Notes under the pieces: model-generated | Told to the model about the DNA's origin: nothing | What the model saw: the letters and a program-made list of their open reading frames with translations, nothing else | Databases searched by the model: none | Made by a program: the position numbers and the translations under genes | From: Strongylocentrotus droebachiensis | Taxonomy: Eukaryota > Echinodermata > Echinoidea > Camarodonta > Strongylocentrotidae | DNA: 64,000 nt | Reading direction: 5' to 3' | NCBI GenBank assembly: GCA_035222895.1 | Contig: JAVYIG010002378.1 | Coordinates: forward strand, 124,001 to 188,000 | In this document: piece by piece, positions 44,283 through 56,355 of the stretch | Numbering within the stretch: the first letter of the stretch is position 1 | How the letters are laid out: every line of letters begins with the position of its first letter

Positions 44283-45330
44283 CTAAATTCAAACAAGGAT
44301 TAAGAGTCAACAACGGTACAACGAATTGTCTTCCTTTCTCTAATATTTGGATGAAACGCCAAAGTTTCCGCGATTCGCGCGGGAGGGGTAAAAACTGAAT
44401 TCAGATAAGGATTAAGAGTCAAGAACAGTGCAACGAATCGTCTTCTTTGTATAATAATTCAATAAAACGTCAAAGCTTGCGTGCTTTGCGCGGGGGGGGG
44501 GGGGGAGACTTCATTCAGACAAGAATTAAGAGTCGAAAACAGTACAATCAATAGTCTGCCTTTTCTCAAAATTTATTGAAACGTCAAAGCTTCCGCGCGG
44601 GAGAAACGGAATTCAGACAAATAGGGTTAAGAGTATATAGAGAACGGTACAACAAATCGTCTTCTTTTTAAAAGAATTTGATGAAACGTCATAACTTCCG
44701 CGCTTCGCGCGAGAGGGGGAAACTTCGTTCAGACAAGGATTAAGAGTCGAGATCGGTACAACGAATCGTCTACTTTCTCTTATAATTTATTGAAACGTCT
44801 TAGCTTCCGCGCCCATGTCTGCGCATGCGTACTGATACAACTGTAAACTGGTGACAATGACAATGACAATGACAATGACAATGACAATTTATTCTCATGT
44901 CACCCACATTGGGGTATTGGAGAAGGTTACAATCAGTTTGAATTTGTCAATTAAACACTGTGAAATATACAATACAATACAAATAGAATTAATATTAATC
45001 CATACAAAATAACACTATCGACAATAGTGAGAAAAATTATGATGTATTGTGCGTAAATTAAAGATTGCGCCCATGCAAATTATGATGTGAGCGCACAGCG
45101 CAGCGCGCAGGCAGTGATGTTATCATAATTTGAATGGGCGCAATCTTAATTTACGCATAAATACCACTGACCTCTAGGTCATTGGCTTTGTTTACTCGCC
45201 AATTAAAATGGCGCACACAACTGTAAACTGGTGTATTCAGACAAGGATTTTGAGTCGAGAACGGTACTACAACTCGTCTTCTTTTCGTAATAATTTTATT
45301 TTAAATTTCGCGCGGGAGGCCTTTCACCCA
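44283..45330. repeat. Degenerate ~110-bp minisatellite, six copies, split by a palindromic insertion
   Basis: Register text TTCAGACAAGGATTAAGAGT..CGGTACAACGAATCGTCTTC..GAAACGTCAAAGCTTCCGCG starts near 44286, 44398, 44511, 44610, 44726 and 45236. Between copies 5 and 6 is 44830-45225, flanked by ACAACTGTAAACTGGTG. That insert contains (GACAAT)n at 44853-44888 and a palindrome (45051-45157) with arms TAAATTAAGATTGCGCCCAT. Confidence 0.85.
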
Positions 45331-45334
45331 CCGC

Positions 45335-46555
45335 GCGCTCTTTAATTGAATTTGCTTGCCTACTACCGCCCCTTCCTAAAATAAGATCCTAGCTACGTGC
45401 CTGCATTCAAATATATAGCTAAGATGCTGACGAAGTTGACGAAATAATTCGTATATTTATGTCGTTGAAGAAAATGACCACTTGCGCATAGATAGTTCAT
45501 AGAAAAAACAATTTAGCCTTCGGCCCCGGGTTTATAGGGTTAAATTTGTAGATATTGTGACATTTAATTTTGTCGGTAATTGGTGGCTAGTTTTGTCGGT
45601 AATCGTTGGCCTCTACACCCCCCCCCCGTGAAAAAGGTCTAGCGACGCCCCTGCTTCGATCTACATCACCCCTTCTCATTCTCAAATCCCGAAAACAGTC
45701 TGGCTTCAAATTCTTTCAATCAGTTACCACAGGCCTATATGTAGTAAGCTACCTGCATTTCTAACAAATAGTACTTCACTTCTGGTAACAGCAACAAAAT
45801 CTAAAAACATTTGCCTTTACAATGTATTGATTGACTACAGGGAACAGCGCCTTGCACCCTCTGAAAAGGCGTTACATTAATCTAATTAATATTATTATTA
45901 GCACTTCCCATCATGTAATAATGCTAAAAACAAACAAACAAAACTAAAATTAAAAACGGTGATGACGTTCTAGTAGGTCTAACTTGTTTTTATAAATGTT
46001 CCATTTCTTTGTCAGGTATACTCCCCTTTGTTCGTGTAATGTATTATTGTGATTTTTGTTATGACGATTAGAGAAAATATGAATAGATATGAAATCTCAT
46101 TCAATTGAATATGAAATTGAACAGTTCGAGTGTGACCTCGTGCAAAATAAACCAATCACACGGGTCTTTTGATCTATGCAAGCCTCTCCATGTTCACCCA
46201 GTTTAATATTGAAACCTCTGTTTGAAATTAGAAGAAATTAGAAAGAAAGAGCAAATGGGGCATGTTAGTCGTACGTCCTTCTAATCTACACGATGTTCTA
46301 CGATCCGATTAGATAGGATATCTAAAAAAACATTATCTTCCTGATTTAGCTTCTCAATAATAATAATAATACTATAACACTTAATGTTACTGCATTGATC
46401 CCATCTAGTCAGGATACCTTTTTACCTATTTTACCTTAACTGTGGGCCTATATGTTCTTTGTTATTCAGTTATTGCAATTGTGAGATGCAGAAGTTACTT
46501 AAAATATGATATAAAAAGATGTATTCATATTTTGGGTAATAGTACAGTGCTTCCT
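45335..46555. other. Spacer with isolated transposon ends
   Basis: No gene is supported. Element ends of the G-run class appear near 45620-45652 (CCCCCCGTG...GCGACGCCCCTG) and AAGATCCTAGCTACGTGCCTG at 45382. The rest is AT-rich. Confidence 0.4.
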
Positions 46556-46559
46556 AGGG

Positions 46560-47055
46560 TATTTATGAAAAGGGGATAGGTCCCTTGAAAAGGGGCACGT
46601 ATCATTGTTAAAAGGAAAATTATCAGAGTTGAAAAGAGGCACTTATCGCACCTGAAAAGGGGGCTCTAATAAGAAAGGAAAATGTTCACTAGTTGAAAGA
46701 AAATGATTTTAAAGGGGCATTTATAGGAGGTGAAGGGGGCACTTATCTGAAGTGAAAAGGAGTAACTTCTCGTACCTGAAAAGGGTCATTTTACCAGAGA
46801 AAGGGCACTTATGAGAATGGAAAATGGACACTTATTGCAAAGAAAAATGGGAACTGTCGAAGGAAAAGGGGCACACTACCAAATAAAAGGGCACTTATCA
46901 GAGTTGAAAAGTTGAAGGGGCACTTTTACTAATTAATAGGGGCACTTGTCAAAGTAAAAGGGGCCCTATTCCTATATTTAAAAAGGGGCACTTTTCGGGT
47001 GCGTGAAAAAGTGTGGGGGGCACTGTGCCCCCTCTGCCCCCCGGGAGGGCCGCCT
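46560..47055. repeat. Degenerate ~25-30-bp minisatellite ending in a transposon-like terminus
   Basis: GAAAAGGGGCACTTATC occurs in about 15 variants across ~450 bp and is followed by GGGGGGCACTGTGCCCCCTC and GCCCCCCGGGAGGGCCGCC. The second block resembles the end of a marine DNA transposon, so the minisatellite may be its interior. Confidence 0.75.
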
Positions 47056-48831
47056 CAACTACCAAATCACAAACTTCCATTATCTCCTTCTTCACCCAGA
47101 TATACTTATCATACCAGATACGCTCTAGAATATAAGCATAATATTCCCCTAAGACCCTGACCAGAGCACTATTTTTTCTTCAAAAACTATAACCAGTCTT
47201 AGAAGGTGCATTATTCGTGGAAGGGTGTTATAAACAAAACTTAAAACTCAATAACATTCTAACCTTCAAAAACACCTTAACTATTTTATGCCTGTTACGT
47301 TTGAATACAATACATAGGCCTACATCAGCTTTTCAATAAAACAAAAATAAGTTGTGACATAATAATCTTTCTCCAAAATATCGAACTGGAGTATTCTGTT
47401 GTATTGCTTGTTTATGTACATACAAAGAGCTTATTTTCAAGAGGCACTAGATCCATGTGTTTAACTTCAGAAAGAACTCTTTGTTTTACCCAATTTTGTT
47501 CAAGTGTTTATGGAAAATTGTTATTAAAAGATGCATGTGTTCATAATTTCTCTCGTAATTTAGGTTAATAATTTTGTTCAAGGTAAATAGAGGAAAATGT
47601 ATATCATTATCTCCATTTGCTATCAAAAGATTTTGCTCCTTTTGGAAAATAGCGCTTCAAATGTTTTACATGTAGAGATATAAATAAACAAAGAAATGGA
47701 TGAAATCACTAAACAAAATAGATACTGAGTATGAATCAGGGAACAAACTGAAATTTTCGTCTCCTATATGCTGCTATTTGGACAAAACCGTCTTTCATTT
47801 TAATGATACAATAATTTATTACTTTACTTGCATTATGCACGCAAAAAACGCATCATCAACCCCACATAGCTTTAAAATCACTTCAGATTGAACTGGCCAA
47901 AAGTCATGTGATATTCTTGCTCAGATGCTTTCCTTTACCTTTAAGAGTTCTTTATATTGAGGATTTGGTTGATAATTTGTTCATGGCAATAATGCCCAAA
48001 TTAAAAGAGTTAAACAAATACATAAATGTGACTTGAAGCGCGTTTTGAAAAATGTTTTAGTAAAATCAGGAAATAAAATGAGTGAAAAAACAAACAAATA
48101 AAGATACAATGACGTGAATTTTAAAAAGGGTGAACGGAAACAACATAACAACTAGTGAACTATCTTATACGTCACAGCAAAATGTGTATATTGATGGTCA
48201 TCTTGCGAGTAATAGCCATTAACTACTCTCATCGGGCTCTCATCATTAATTTTTCTCTTCATTTTTTTGTATGGTGAATTGTACAGGCCATCCCTCTACC
48301 TGAAGTATTGGGGAGGGGGATATACCCCCCCCCCCGGATCGACACCCATGAACATGGAGATAATTATACAAACCACGAAGCCTTCATTTCCAGCTCATAT
48401 TCCAAAGGCGTCAAATGTCATTGTTGTATTGATAAGGGATCGCTTCCTTTGGACATTCATACCCTAGTTTATAAACCCCCAAATATGGACGTTCGTACAT
48501 CCTATCAGCAGAGCTAAACTTACAAATGCAGTATCACGTACACAGATCATTGTTAAAACACCGCCATTAGTACATTTCCCAATCCTGCTGTGCCATTAGG
48601 TATTTTCGTTCGTGACTTTGGAGTCAGATTCTCGCTATTATCCCGCCCTGGTCCAGCTATTATCGTATTTTCTTTCCCTCGTGTTATATAGGGGTTTATT
48701 CTCATATTATAGCCGCTAGCTTGCCTTTGTATTTTCATTATCATAACCTAATCTCCTGGCATTCTATTCTTCTCTTCTTCTTCTTTATATTTCTCCCTTT
48801 TTCTTTTCGATCTACTTCTCTTTCTTCTTAT
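47056..48831. other. Spacer before the repeat cluster
   Basis: AT-rich, with no gene. A C11 run at 48325 follows GGGGAGGGGGATATA and looks like an element junction. A CT-rich tract (48765-48830) runs up to the first family A element. Confidence 0.45.
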
Positions 48832-50243
48832 TAGGTGGTCTGTTATCAACAGACCACCTATTGATTTCGTCAGAATTTTCTTTCTTTATTTATTATTTAT
48901 TTTTATTTATTTCTCCACTTTTTTGTGCAACCGATTTCTCAATATCCATCCACCCAATTTTTCTCAATTTTGACACAGTCATAGGTAATCATCATGAGAC
49001 GTGACAGGAACATTTTCAAGGTCATCAGATTATCGTGACGTCATCCAGGCGCCATTTTGTGAAATCACATTATCCATCATATCTTCATGATGCGTACTCA
49101 AAGTTCATTCATAATCATATCACATATACTTCAGGTCAAGGGTCAACAGGTCATGTCATCAAAGGTCACATAAAGGTCATGACGCGCGCGTATGTGCGCG
49201 TCAAAATTTAGAATTGCTCAAAATTACTAAACTATTAAACGAGAGTACGAATCAGGTCATTTTAAGCATTTCAAAATTTTCCGTCCGTAAGTGTCCCCGC
49301 GCGCGGTGTGCGCGCTCACAGCGCGCGGAAAAGGTCAAATTCAAAATGTTTACATGATTTAGATTCCTCCTAACGTAATTGACAATTTACATTAATTTCA
49401 GTCACTCTTCATATTTCATAAGGCCGTGAGCGTGCGTCAAAGTTCAAAATCCGCGCGTACTGCTATGGGCAATATAATGCAAATTTGATCAAAAACATGC
49501 CATTTTAAAAATCGAAATAGCTCTTCAGATAGTCCGTCGACCCCCAATTTTTATATCATGGTTGGAAAGAGCATGAGTTGGAGATATGATTTCATACCAC
49601 CCTGACTCGTACAAAGTGAAACAAAATCTCCATATTTGCATCTAAACTAAAGAAAATGTATTTTGTTGATGACGTCATTTTTGTCTTTGTTTAATTGAGA
49701 TTATCTCGCTTATCAGTGATCGATTTTCTCCAAGATTTCGATATAATGTAGCTGAGCTAATTTTCTACCAGAAATATGTCATTTATTTTTCATTTCGATG
49801 ACGTCATCATAGTTAAATATACCATTAAAGGCGACAATGCATAATTTGTCATATTTGCGTGTTATGTCTATGGGAGGTCACTTTTTTCAAAACATGAATC
49901 TGCATGACAAGGTGTTTTGACCAGTATCTCGGTTGTTATTCAACAGTTTTCTCCCAAATTTTAGTATGTTGTAGCTGAGACTATTTGCTATTTAAATATT
50001 TCCTTATTTTTTCAATCAGATGTCAGGATCATGCTTGTGCTCATCATCATCATTAACATTATCGTTTTTATCATCATATAACATTATCATTATCATCATC
50101 ATCACCTTTACTATCATGATCATCATCATGGTCATCATGATCATCATTGTTTACATGTCTATATAACTTCTCCCATTCTCAATTCTATCATAAGACTTAG
50201 ACAGACCACCTTATTCGTCTTCGTGACGAATTAAATTTCTAGT
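48832..50243 (+). mobile_element. Helentron/Helitron2-like non-autonomous element, family A unit 1 (complete)
   Basis: The left hairpin is AGGTGGTCTGT TATCA ACAGACCACCT. The right end is ACAGACCACCT, the hairpin ATTCGTC TTCGT GACGAAT, then TAAATTTCTAGT. There is no coding sequence. Internal marks are CRE sites at 49036, 49670 and 49799, half-sites at 49133-49179, a CGCGCG-rich block near 49295-49330, and a (TCA)n near 50040-50150. The element lies between T residues. The 3' hairpin plus CTAG and the asymmetric inverted ends fit Helentron/Helitron2; no protein gene is present to confirm it. Confidence 0.75.
49133..49179 (+). promoter_or_regulatory. Cluster of nuclear-receptor half-sites (representative; repeated in family A units)
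   Basis: Sites in order are AGGTCA, 1 nt, GGGTCA (a DR1), 2 nt, AGGTCA (a DR2), then AAAGGTCA at 49161 and AAAGGTCA at 49172 (both match the NBRE octamer). The same cluster occurs in the other units, e.g. near 50570, 52110, 55130, 57960, 59310 and 63415. Binding is not shown; only the motifs are seen. Confidence 0.5.
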
Positions 50244-50300
50244 TAGGTGGTCTGTTATCAACAGACCACCTATTGATTTCGTCAGAATTTTCTTTCTTTA

Positions 50301-50331
<31 letters not shown>

Positions 50332-51671
50332 TTATTTATTTCTCCACTTTTTTGTGCAACCGATTTCTCAATATCCATCCACCCTATTTCTCTTCATTTT
50401 GACACAGTCATAGGTAATCATCATGAGATGTGACAGGAACATTTTCACGGTCATCAGATTATCGTGACGTCATCCAGGCGCCATTTTGTGAAATCACGTT
50501 ATCCATCATATCTTCATGATGCATCAGCAAAGGTTATTCATATTCATATCACATATACTTTAGGTCAAGGGTCAACAGGTCATGTCATCAAAGGTCACAT
50601 AAAGGTCATGACGCGCGCGTACGTGTGCGTCAAAATTTTAAAAAGCTCAAAATCACTTAACTACTAAAGGAGAGTACGAATCAGGTCATTTTAAGCATTT
50701 CAAAATTTTCCGTCCGTACATGTCCCCGCGCGCGTTGCGCGCGCTCATGACGCGCGGAAAAAGTCAAATTCAAAATGTTTACATGATTTGGATTCCTCTT
50801 AACGTAATTGACAATTTACATTAATATTAGTCACTCTTCATATTTAATAAGGCCGTGAGCGTGCGTCAAAGTTCAAAATCCGCGCGTACTGCTATGGGCG
50901 ATATAATGCAAATTTGATCAAAAACATGCCATTTTAAAAATCGAAATAGCTCTTCAGATAGTCCATTGACCCCCAATTTTTATATCATGGTTGGAAAAAG
51001 CATGAGTTGGATATATGGTTTCATACCACCCTGACTCGTACAAAGTGAAACAAAGTCATCATATTGGCATCTAAACTTAAACAAATGTATTTTGTTGATG
51101 ACGTCATTTTTGTCATTGTTTATTTGAGATTATCTCACTTATCGGTGATCGATCTTCTCCCAGATTTTGATATGTTGTAGCTGAGATCATTCTCTATCAG
51201 AAAAATGCCATATATTTTTCATTTAGATGACGTCATTATATTTAAATATTCGATTAAAGGCAACATTGCATAATTTGTCATATTTGCGTGTTATGTCTAT
51301 GGGAGGTCACTTTTTTCAAAACAAGAATCTGCATGACAATGTGTTTTGACCAGTATCTCGGTTGTTATTCAACAGCTTTCTCCCAAATTTTAGTATGTTG
51401 TAGCTGAGACTATTTGCTATTTCAATATTTCCTCATTTTTTTGATCAGATGTCAGGATCATGCTCATGGTCATCATCATCATTAACATTATCGTTTTTAT
51501 CATCATATAACATTATCACTATCATCATTATCACCTTTACTATCATGATCATCATCATGTTCATCATGATCATCATTGTTTACATGTCTATATAACTTCT
51601 CTCATCCTCAAATCTATCATAAGACTTAGACAGACCACCTTATTCGTCTTCGTGACGAATTAAATTCTAGT
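50244..51671 (+). mobile_element. Family A unit 2 (complete)
   Basis: It starts one base after unit 1 ends, so the junction reads CTAGTTAGGTGG. Both ends are intact. It carries the ACGTGTGCGTC / TTGCGCGCGCTCATGACG variant of the CpG block and the type I 3' part (TTAGACAGACC). Confidence 0.75.
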
Positions 51672-51738
51672 TAGGTGGTCTGTCAACGACAGATCACCTA
51701 TTGTTTTCGTCAGAATTTTCTTTCTTCTTTATTATTAT
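51672..51738 (+). repeat. Orphan left end of family A/B element
   Basis: 67 bp: TAGGTGGTCTGTCAACGACA, GATCACC and on to the TTA repeat, with no body. It is nearly identical to the next 70 bp (51739-51808), so it is either a local tandem duplicate of a left end or the stub of a lost element. Confidence 0.75.
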
Positions 51739-51808
51739 TAGGTGGTCTGTCAACGACAGATCACCTATTGTTTTCGTCAGAATTTTCTTTCTTCTTTATT
51801 ATTATTAT
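51739..51808 (+). mobile_element. Left end of the interrupted family B host element (part 1)
   Basis: This left end carries the variant hairpin loop CAACG and stops in a TTA repeat where unit 3 is inserted. The continuation is at 53216-53451 and then at 60436-61695. It is assigned to that host by position and by order. Confidence 0.6.
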
Positions 51809-53215
51809 TAGGTGGTCTGTTATCAACAGACCACCTATTGATTTCGTCAGAATTTTCTTTATTATTATTTATTTTTATTTCTTCCCGTTTTTTGTTCCTA
51901 GGATAACTCAAGTTTGGTTTAGTCAATTTGATTCAATTTTGGCACAGTCATAGGTCATTATCATGAGACGTGACAGGAACATTTTTAAGGTCATTAGGTT
52001 ATCGTGACGTCATCCAGGCGCCATTTTGTGAAATCACGTTATCCATCATATCTTCATGATGCATCAGCAAAGGTCATTCATATTGATATCACATTTACTT
52101 TAGGTCAAGGGTCAACAGGTCATGTCATCAAAGGTCACATAAAGGTCATGACGCGCGCGTATGTGCGCGTCAAAATTTAAAATTGCTCAAAATCACTAAA
52201 CTATTAAACGAGAGTACGAATCAGGTCATTTTAAGCATTTCAAAATTTTCCGTCCGTAAGTGTCCCCGCGCGCGGTGTGCGCGCTCACAGCGCGCGGAAA
52301 AGGTCAAATTCAAAATGTTTACATGATTTGGATTCCTCTTAACGTAATTAACAATTTACATTAATTTCAGTCACTCTTCATATTTCATAAGGCCGTGAGC
52401 GTGCGTCAAAGTTCAAAATCCGCGCGTACTGCTATGGGCAATATAATGCAAATTTCATCAAAAACATGTCATTTTAAAAATCGAAATAGCTCTTCAGATA
52501 GTCCGTCGACCCCCAATTTTTATATCATGGTTGGAAAGAGCATGAGTTGGAGATATGATTTCATACCACCCTGACTCGTACAAAGTGAAATAAAGTCATC
52601 ATATTGGCATCTAAACTCAAACAAATGTATTTTGTTGATGACGTCATTTTTGTCATTGTTTATTTGAGATTATCTCACTTATCGGTGATCGATCTTCTCC
52701 CAGATTTTGATATGTTGTAGCTGAGATAATTCTCTATCAGAAATATGTCATTTATTTTTCATTTAGATGACGTCATCATAGTTAAATATTCGATTAAATG
52801 CGACAATGCATAATTTGTCATATTTGCGTGTTATGTCTATGGGAGGTCACTTTTTTCAAAACATGAATCTGCATGACAAGGTGTTTTGACCAGTATCTCG
52901 GTTGTTATTCAACAGTTTTCTCCCAAATTTTAGTATGTTGTAGCTGAGACTATTTGCTATTTAAATATTTCCTTATTTTTTCAATCAGATGTCAGGATCA
53001 TGCTTGTGCTTATCATCATCATTAACATTATCGTTTTTATCATCATGTAACATTATCATTATCATCATCATCATCACCTTTACTATCATGATCATCATCA
53101 TGGTCATCATGATCATCATTGTTTACATGTCTATATAACTTCTCCCATTCTCAATTCTATCATAAGACTTAGACAGACCACCTTATTCGTCTTCGTGACG
53201 AATTAAATTTCTAGT
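51809..53215 (+). mobile_element. Family A unit 3 (complete), inserted in the host's TTA repeat
   Basis: Both ends are intact. The flanks are TTATTATTAT on the left and TATTATTATT on the right, which join into an uninterrupted microsatellite if the unit is removed. CpG block variant a, 3' part type I, very similar to unit 1. Confidence 0.75.
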
Positions 53216-53451
53216 TATTATTATTATTTATTTTTATTTATTGTTCCCACTTTTTTGTTCCGACGATAACTCACGATCAGTTTAGTCAATTTCGTTCAAT
53301 TTTGGCACAGTCATAGGTCATTGTCATAAGACGTGACAGGAACATTTTCAAGGTCATCAAGTCTTCATGACGTCATCCAGGCGCCATTTTGTGTTTTTTT
53401 TGGTACTTTTTACTTATGATCATATCTTCATAACGGAAAGGCATTTCTCAT
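53216..53451 (+). mobile_element. Interrupted family B host element (part 2)
   Basis: Begins with the TTA repeat and a TTGTTCCGACGATAACTCAC variant, then ends in CTTCATAACGGAAAGGCATT-TCTCATT. This end is the inverse of 32430-32450 in the minus-strand family B copy. The text resumes at 60436 (TATATTTATCATGATTAGGG). Confidence 0.75.
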
Positions 53452-54869
53452 TAGGTGGTCTGTTATCAACAGACCACCTATTGATTTCGTCAGAATTTTC
53501 TTTATTATTTATTTTTATTTCTTCCCGTTTTTTGTTCCTAGGATAACTCAAGTTTGGTTTAGTCAATTTGATTCAAGTTTAGCAGAGTCATGGGTCATTG
53601 TCATGACACGTGACAGGAACATTTTCAAGGTCATCATGTCATCGTGACGTCATCCAGGCGCCATTTTGTGTAATCACATTATCCATCATATCTTCATGAT
53701 GCGTACTCAAAGTTCATTCATATTCATATCACATATACTTCAGGTCAAGGGTCAACAGGTCATATCATCAAAGGTCATATAAAGGTCATGACGCGCGCGT
53801 ATGTGCGCGTCAAAATTTAAAATTGCTCAAAATCACTAAACTATTAAACGAGAGTACGAATCAGGTCATTTTAAGCATTTCAAAATTTTCCGTCCGTAAG
53901 TGTCCCCGCGCGCGGTGTGCGCGCTCACAGCGCGCGGAAAAGGTCAAATTCAAAATGTTTACATGATTTTGATTCCTCTTAACGTAATTGACAATTTACA
54001 TTATTTTCAGTCACTCTTCATATTTCATAAGGCCGTGAGCGTGCTTCAAAGTTCAAAATCCGCGCGTACTGCTATGGGCAATATAATGCAAATTTGATCA
54101 AAAACATGCCATTTTAAAAATTGAAATAGCTCTTCAGATAGTCCGTCGACCCCCAATTTTTATATCATGGTTGGAAAGAGCATGAGTTGGAAATATGATT
54201 TCATACCACCCTGACTCGTACAAAGTGAAACAAAGTCATCATATTGGCATCTAAACTCAAACAAATGTATTTTGTTGATGACGTCATTTTTGTCTTTGTT
54301 TAATTGAGATTATCTCACTTATCTGTAATCAATTTTCTCTCAGATTTTGACATGTTGTAGCTGAGATAATTCTCTATCAAAAATATGTCATTCATTTTTC
54401 ATTTCGATGACGTCATCATAGTTAAATATTCCATTAAAGGCGACAATGCATAATATGTCATATTTGCGTGTTATGTCTATGGGAGGTCACTTTTTTCAAA
54501 ACATGAATCTGCATGACAATGTGTTTTGACCAGTATCTCGGTTGTTATTCAACAGTTTTCTCCCAAATTTTAGTATGTTGTAGCTGAAACTATATGTTAT
54601 CTAAATCATTCCTCATGTTTCCGATAAGATGTCTAAATCACGCTCATGATCATGATCATGATCATTATCATAATGATAATCACCCTCATCAATATCATCA
54701 TGATCATCATCATCATAATCATTACTATCAAGATCATCATCATCATAATCATCATTGTTTACATGTCTATATAACTTCTCCCTTTTTCAATATAGTAAAT
54801 ATTATAATCTATTATAAGACTTGAAGACAGACCACCTTATTCGTCTTCGTGACGAATTAAATTTCTAGT
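53452..54869 (+). mobile_element. Family A unit 4 (complete), first of a five-unit block
   Basis: The intact left hairpin sits directly against CTCATT of the interrupted host. The right end is CTAGT at 54865-54869. CpG block variant a, 3' part type II (ATATAGTAAATATTATAATC, GACTTGAAGACAGACC). Confidence 0.75.
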
Positions 54870-56252
54870 TTATTATTATTATTATTATTATTTATTTTTA
54901 TTTCTTCCCGTTTTTTGTTCCTAGGATAACTCAAGTTCGGTTAAGTCAATTTGATTCAATTTTAGCACAGTCATAGGTCATTATCATGAGACGTGACAGG
55001 AACATTTTCAAGGTCATCAAGTCATCGTGACGTCATCCAGGCGCCATTTTGTGAAATCACGTTATCCATCATATCTTCATGAAACATCAGCAAAGGTCAT
55101 TCATATTCATATCACATATACTTCAGGTCAAGGGTCAACAGGTCATGTCATCAAAGGTCACGTAAACGTCATGACGCGCGCGTACGTGTGCGTCAAAATT
55201 TTAAAAAGCTCAAAATCACTTAACTACTAAAGGAGAGTACGAATCAGGTCATTTTAAGCATTTCAAAATTTTCCGTCCGTACATGTCCCCGCGCGCGTTG
55301 CGCGCGCTCATGACGCGCGGAAATTGTCAAATTCAAAATGTTTACATGATTTGGATTCCTCTTAACGTAATTGACAATTTACATTAATTTCAGTCACTCT
55401 TCATATTTAATAAGGCCGTGAGCGTGCGTCAAAGTTCAAAATCCGCGCGTACTGCTATGGGCGATATAATGCAAATTTGATCAAAAACATGCCATTTTAA
55501 AAATCGAAATAGCTCTTCAGATAGTCCATTGACCCCCAATTTTTATATCATGGTTGGAGAAAGCATGAGTTGGAGATATGATTTCATACCACCCTGACTC
55601 GTACAAAGTGAAACAAAGTCATCATATTGGCATCTAAACTCAAATAAATGTATTTTGTTGATGACGTCATTTTTGTCTTTGTTTAATTGAGATTATCTCA
55701 CTTATCGGTGATCAATCTTCTCCCAGATTTTGATACGTTGTAGCTGAGATTATTTTCTATCAGAAATATGATATTTATTTTTCATTTAGATGACGTCATC
55801 ATAGTAAAATATTCGATTAAAGGCGACAATGCATAATTTGTCATATTTGCGTGTTATGTCTATGGGAGGTCACTTTTTTCAAAACATGAATCTGCATGAC
55901 ATTGTGTTTTGACCAGTATCTCGGTTGTTATTCAACAGTTTTCTCCTAAATTTTAGTATGTTGTCGCAGAGACTATATGTTATCTAAATCACCCCTCATT
56001 TTTCCGATAAGATGTCAGCATCACGCTCATGATCATAATCATCATCATTATCATAATGATGATAATCATCCTCATCAACATCATCATGATCATCATCATA
56101 ATCATTACTATCAAGATCATCATCATCATAATCATCATCGTTTACATGTCTATATAACTTCTCCCTTTTTCAATATAGTAAATATTATAATCTATTATAA
56201 GACTTGAAGACAGACCACCTTATTCGTCTTCGTGACGAATTAAATTTCTAGT
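54870..56252 (+). mobile_element. Family A unit 5 (left hairpin missing)
   Basis: It starts in the TTA repeat straight after CTAGT of unit 4 and lacks the ~50-bp left end. CpG block variant b, 3' part type II. The right end is intact. Confidence 0.75.
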
Positions 56253-56264
56253 TATTATTATTAT

Positions 56265-56313
56265 TAGGTGGTCTGTTATCAACAGACCACCTATTGATTT
56301 CGTCAGAATTTTC

Positions 56314-56355
<42 letters not shown>

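Noticed and set aside
50464-50667. A 67-codon frame (TSSRRHFVKSRYPSYLHDAS) repeated in several units
   Set aside because: It starts with GTG, lies in the family A repeat, is broken in most units and has no family match. It is conserved only because the repeats are recent copies.
54594-54824. His/Asp-rich frames repeated through the cluster (also 55977, 57441, 60157, 61312, 62911)
   Set aside because: They translate (ATC/TCA)n microsatellites inside the repeat units and vary with repeat length.
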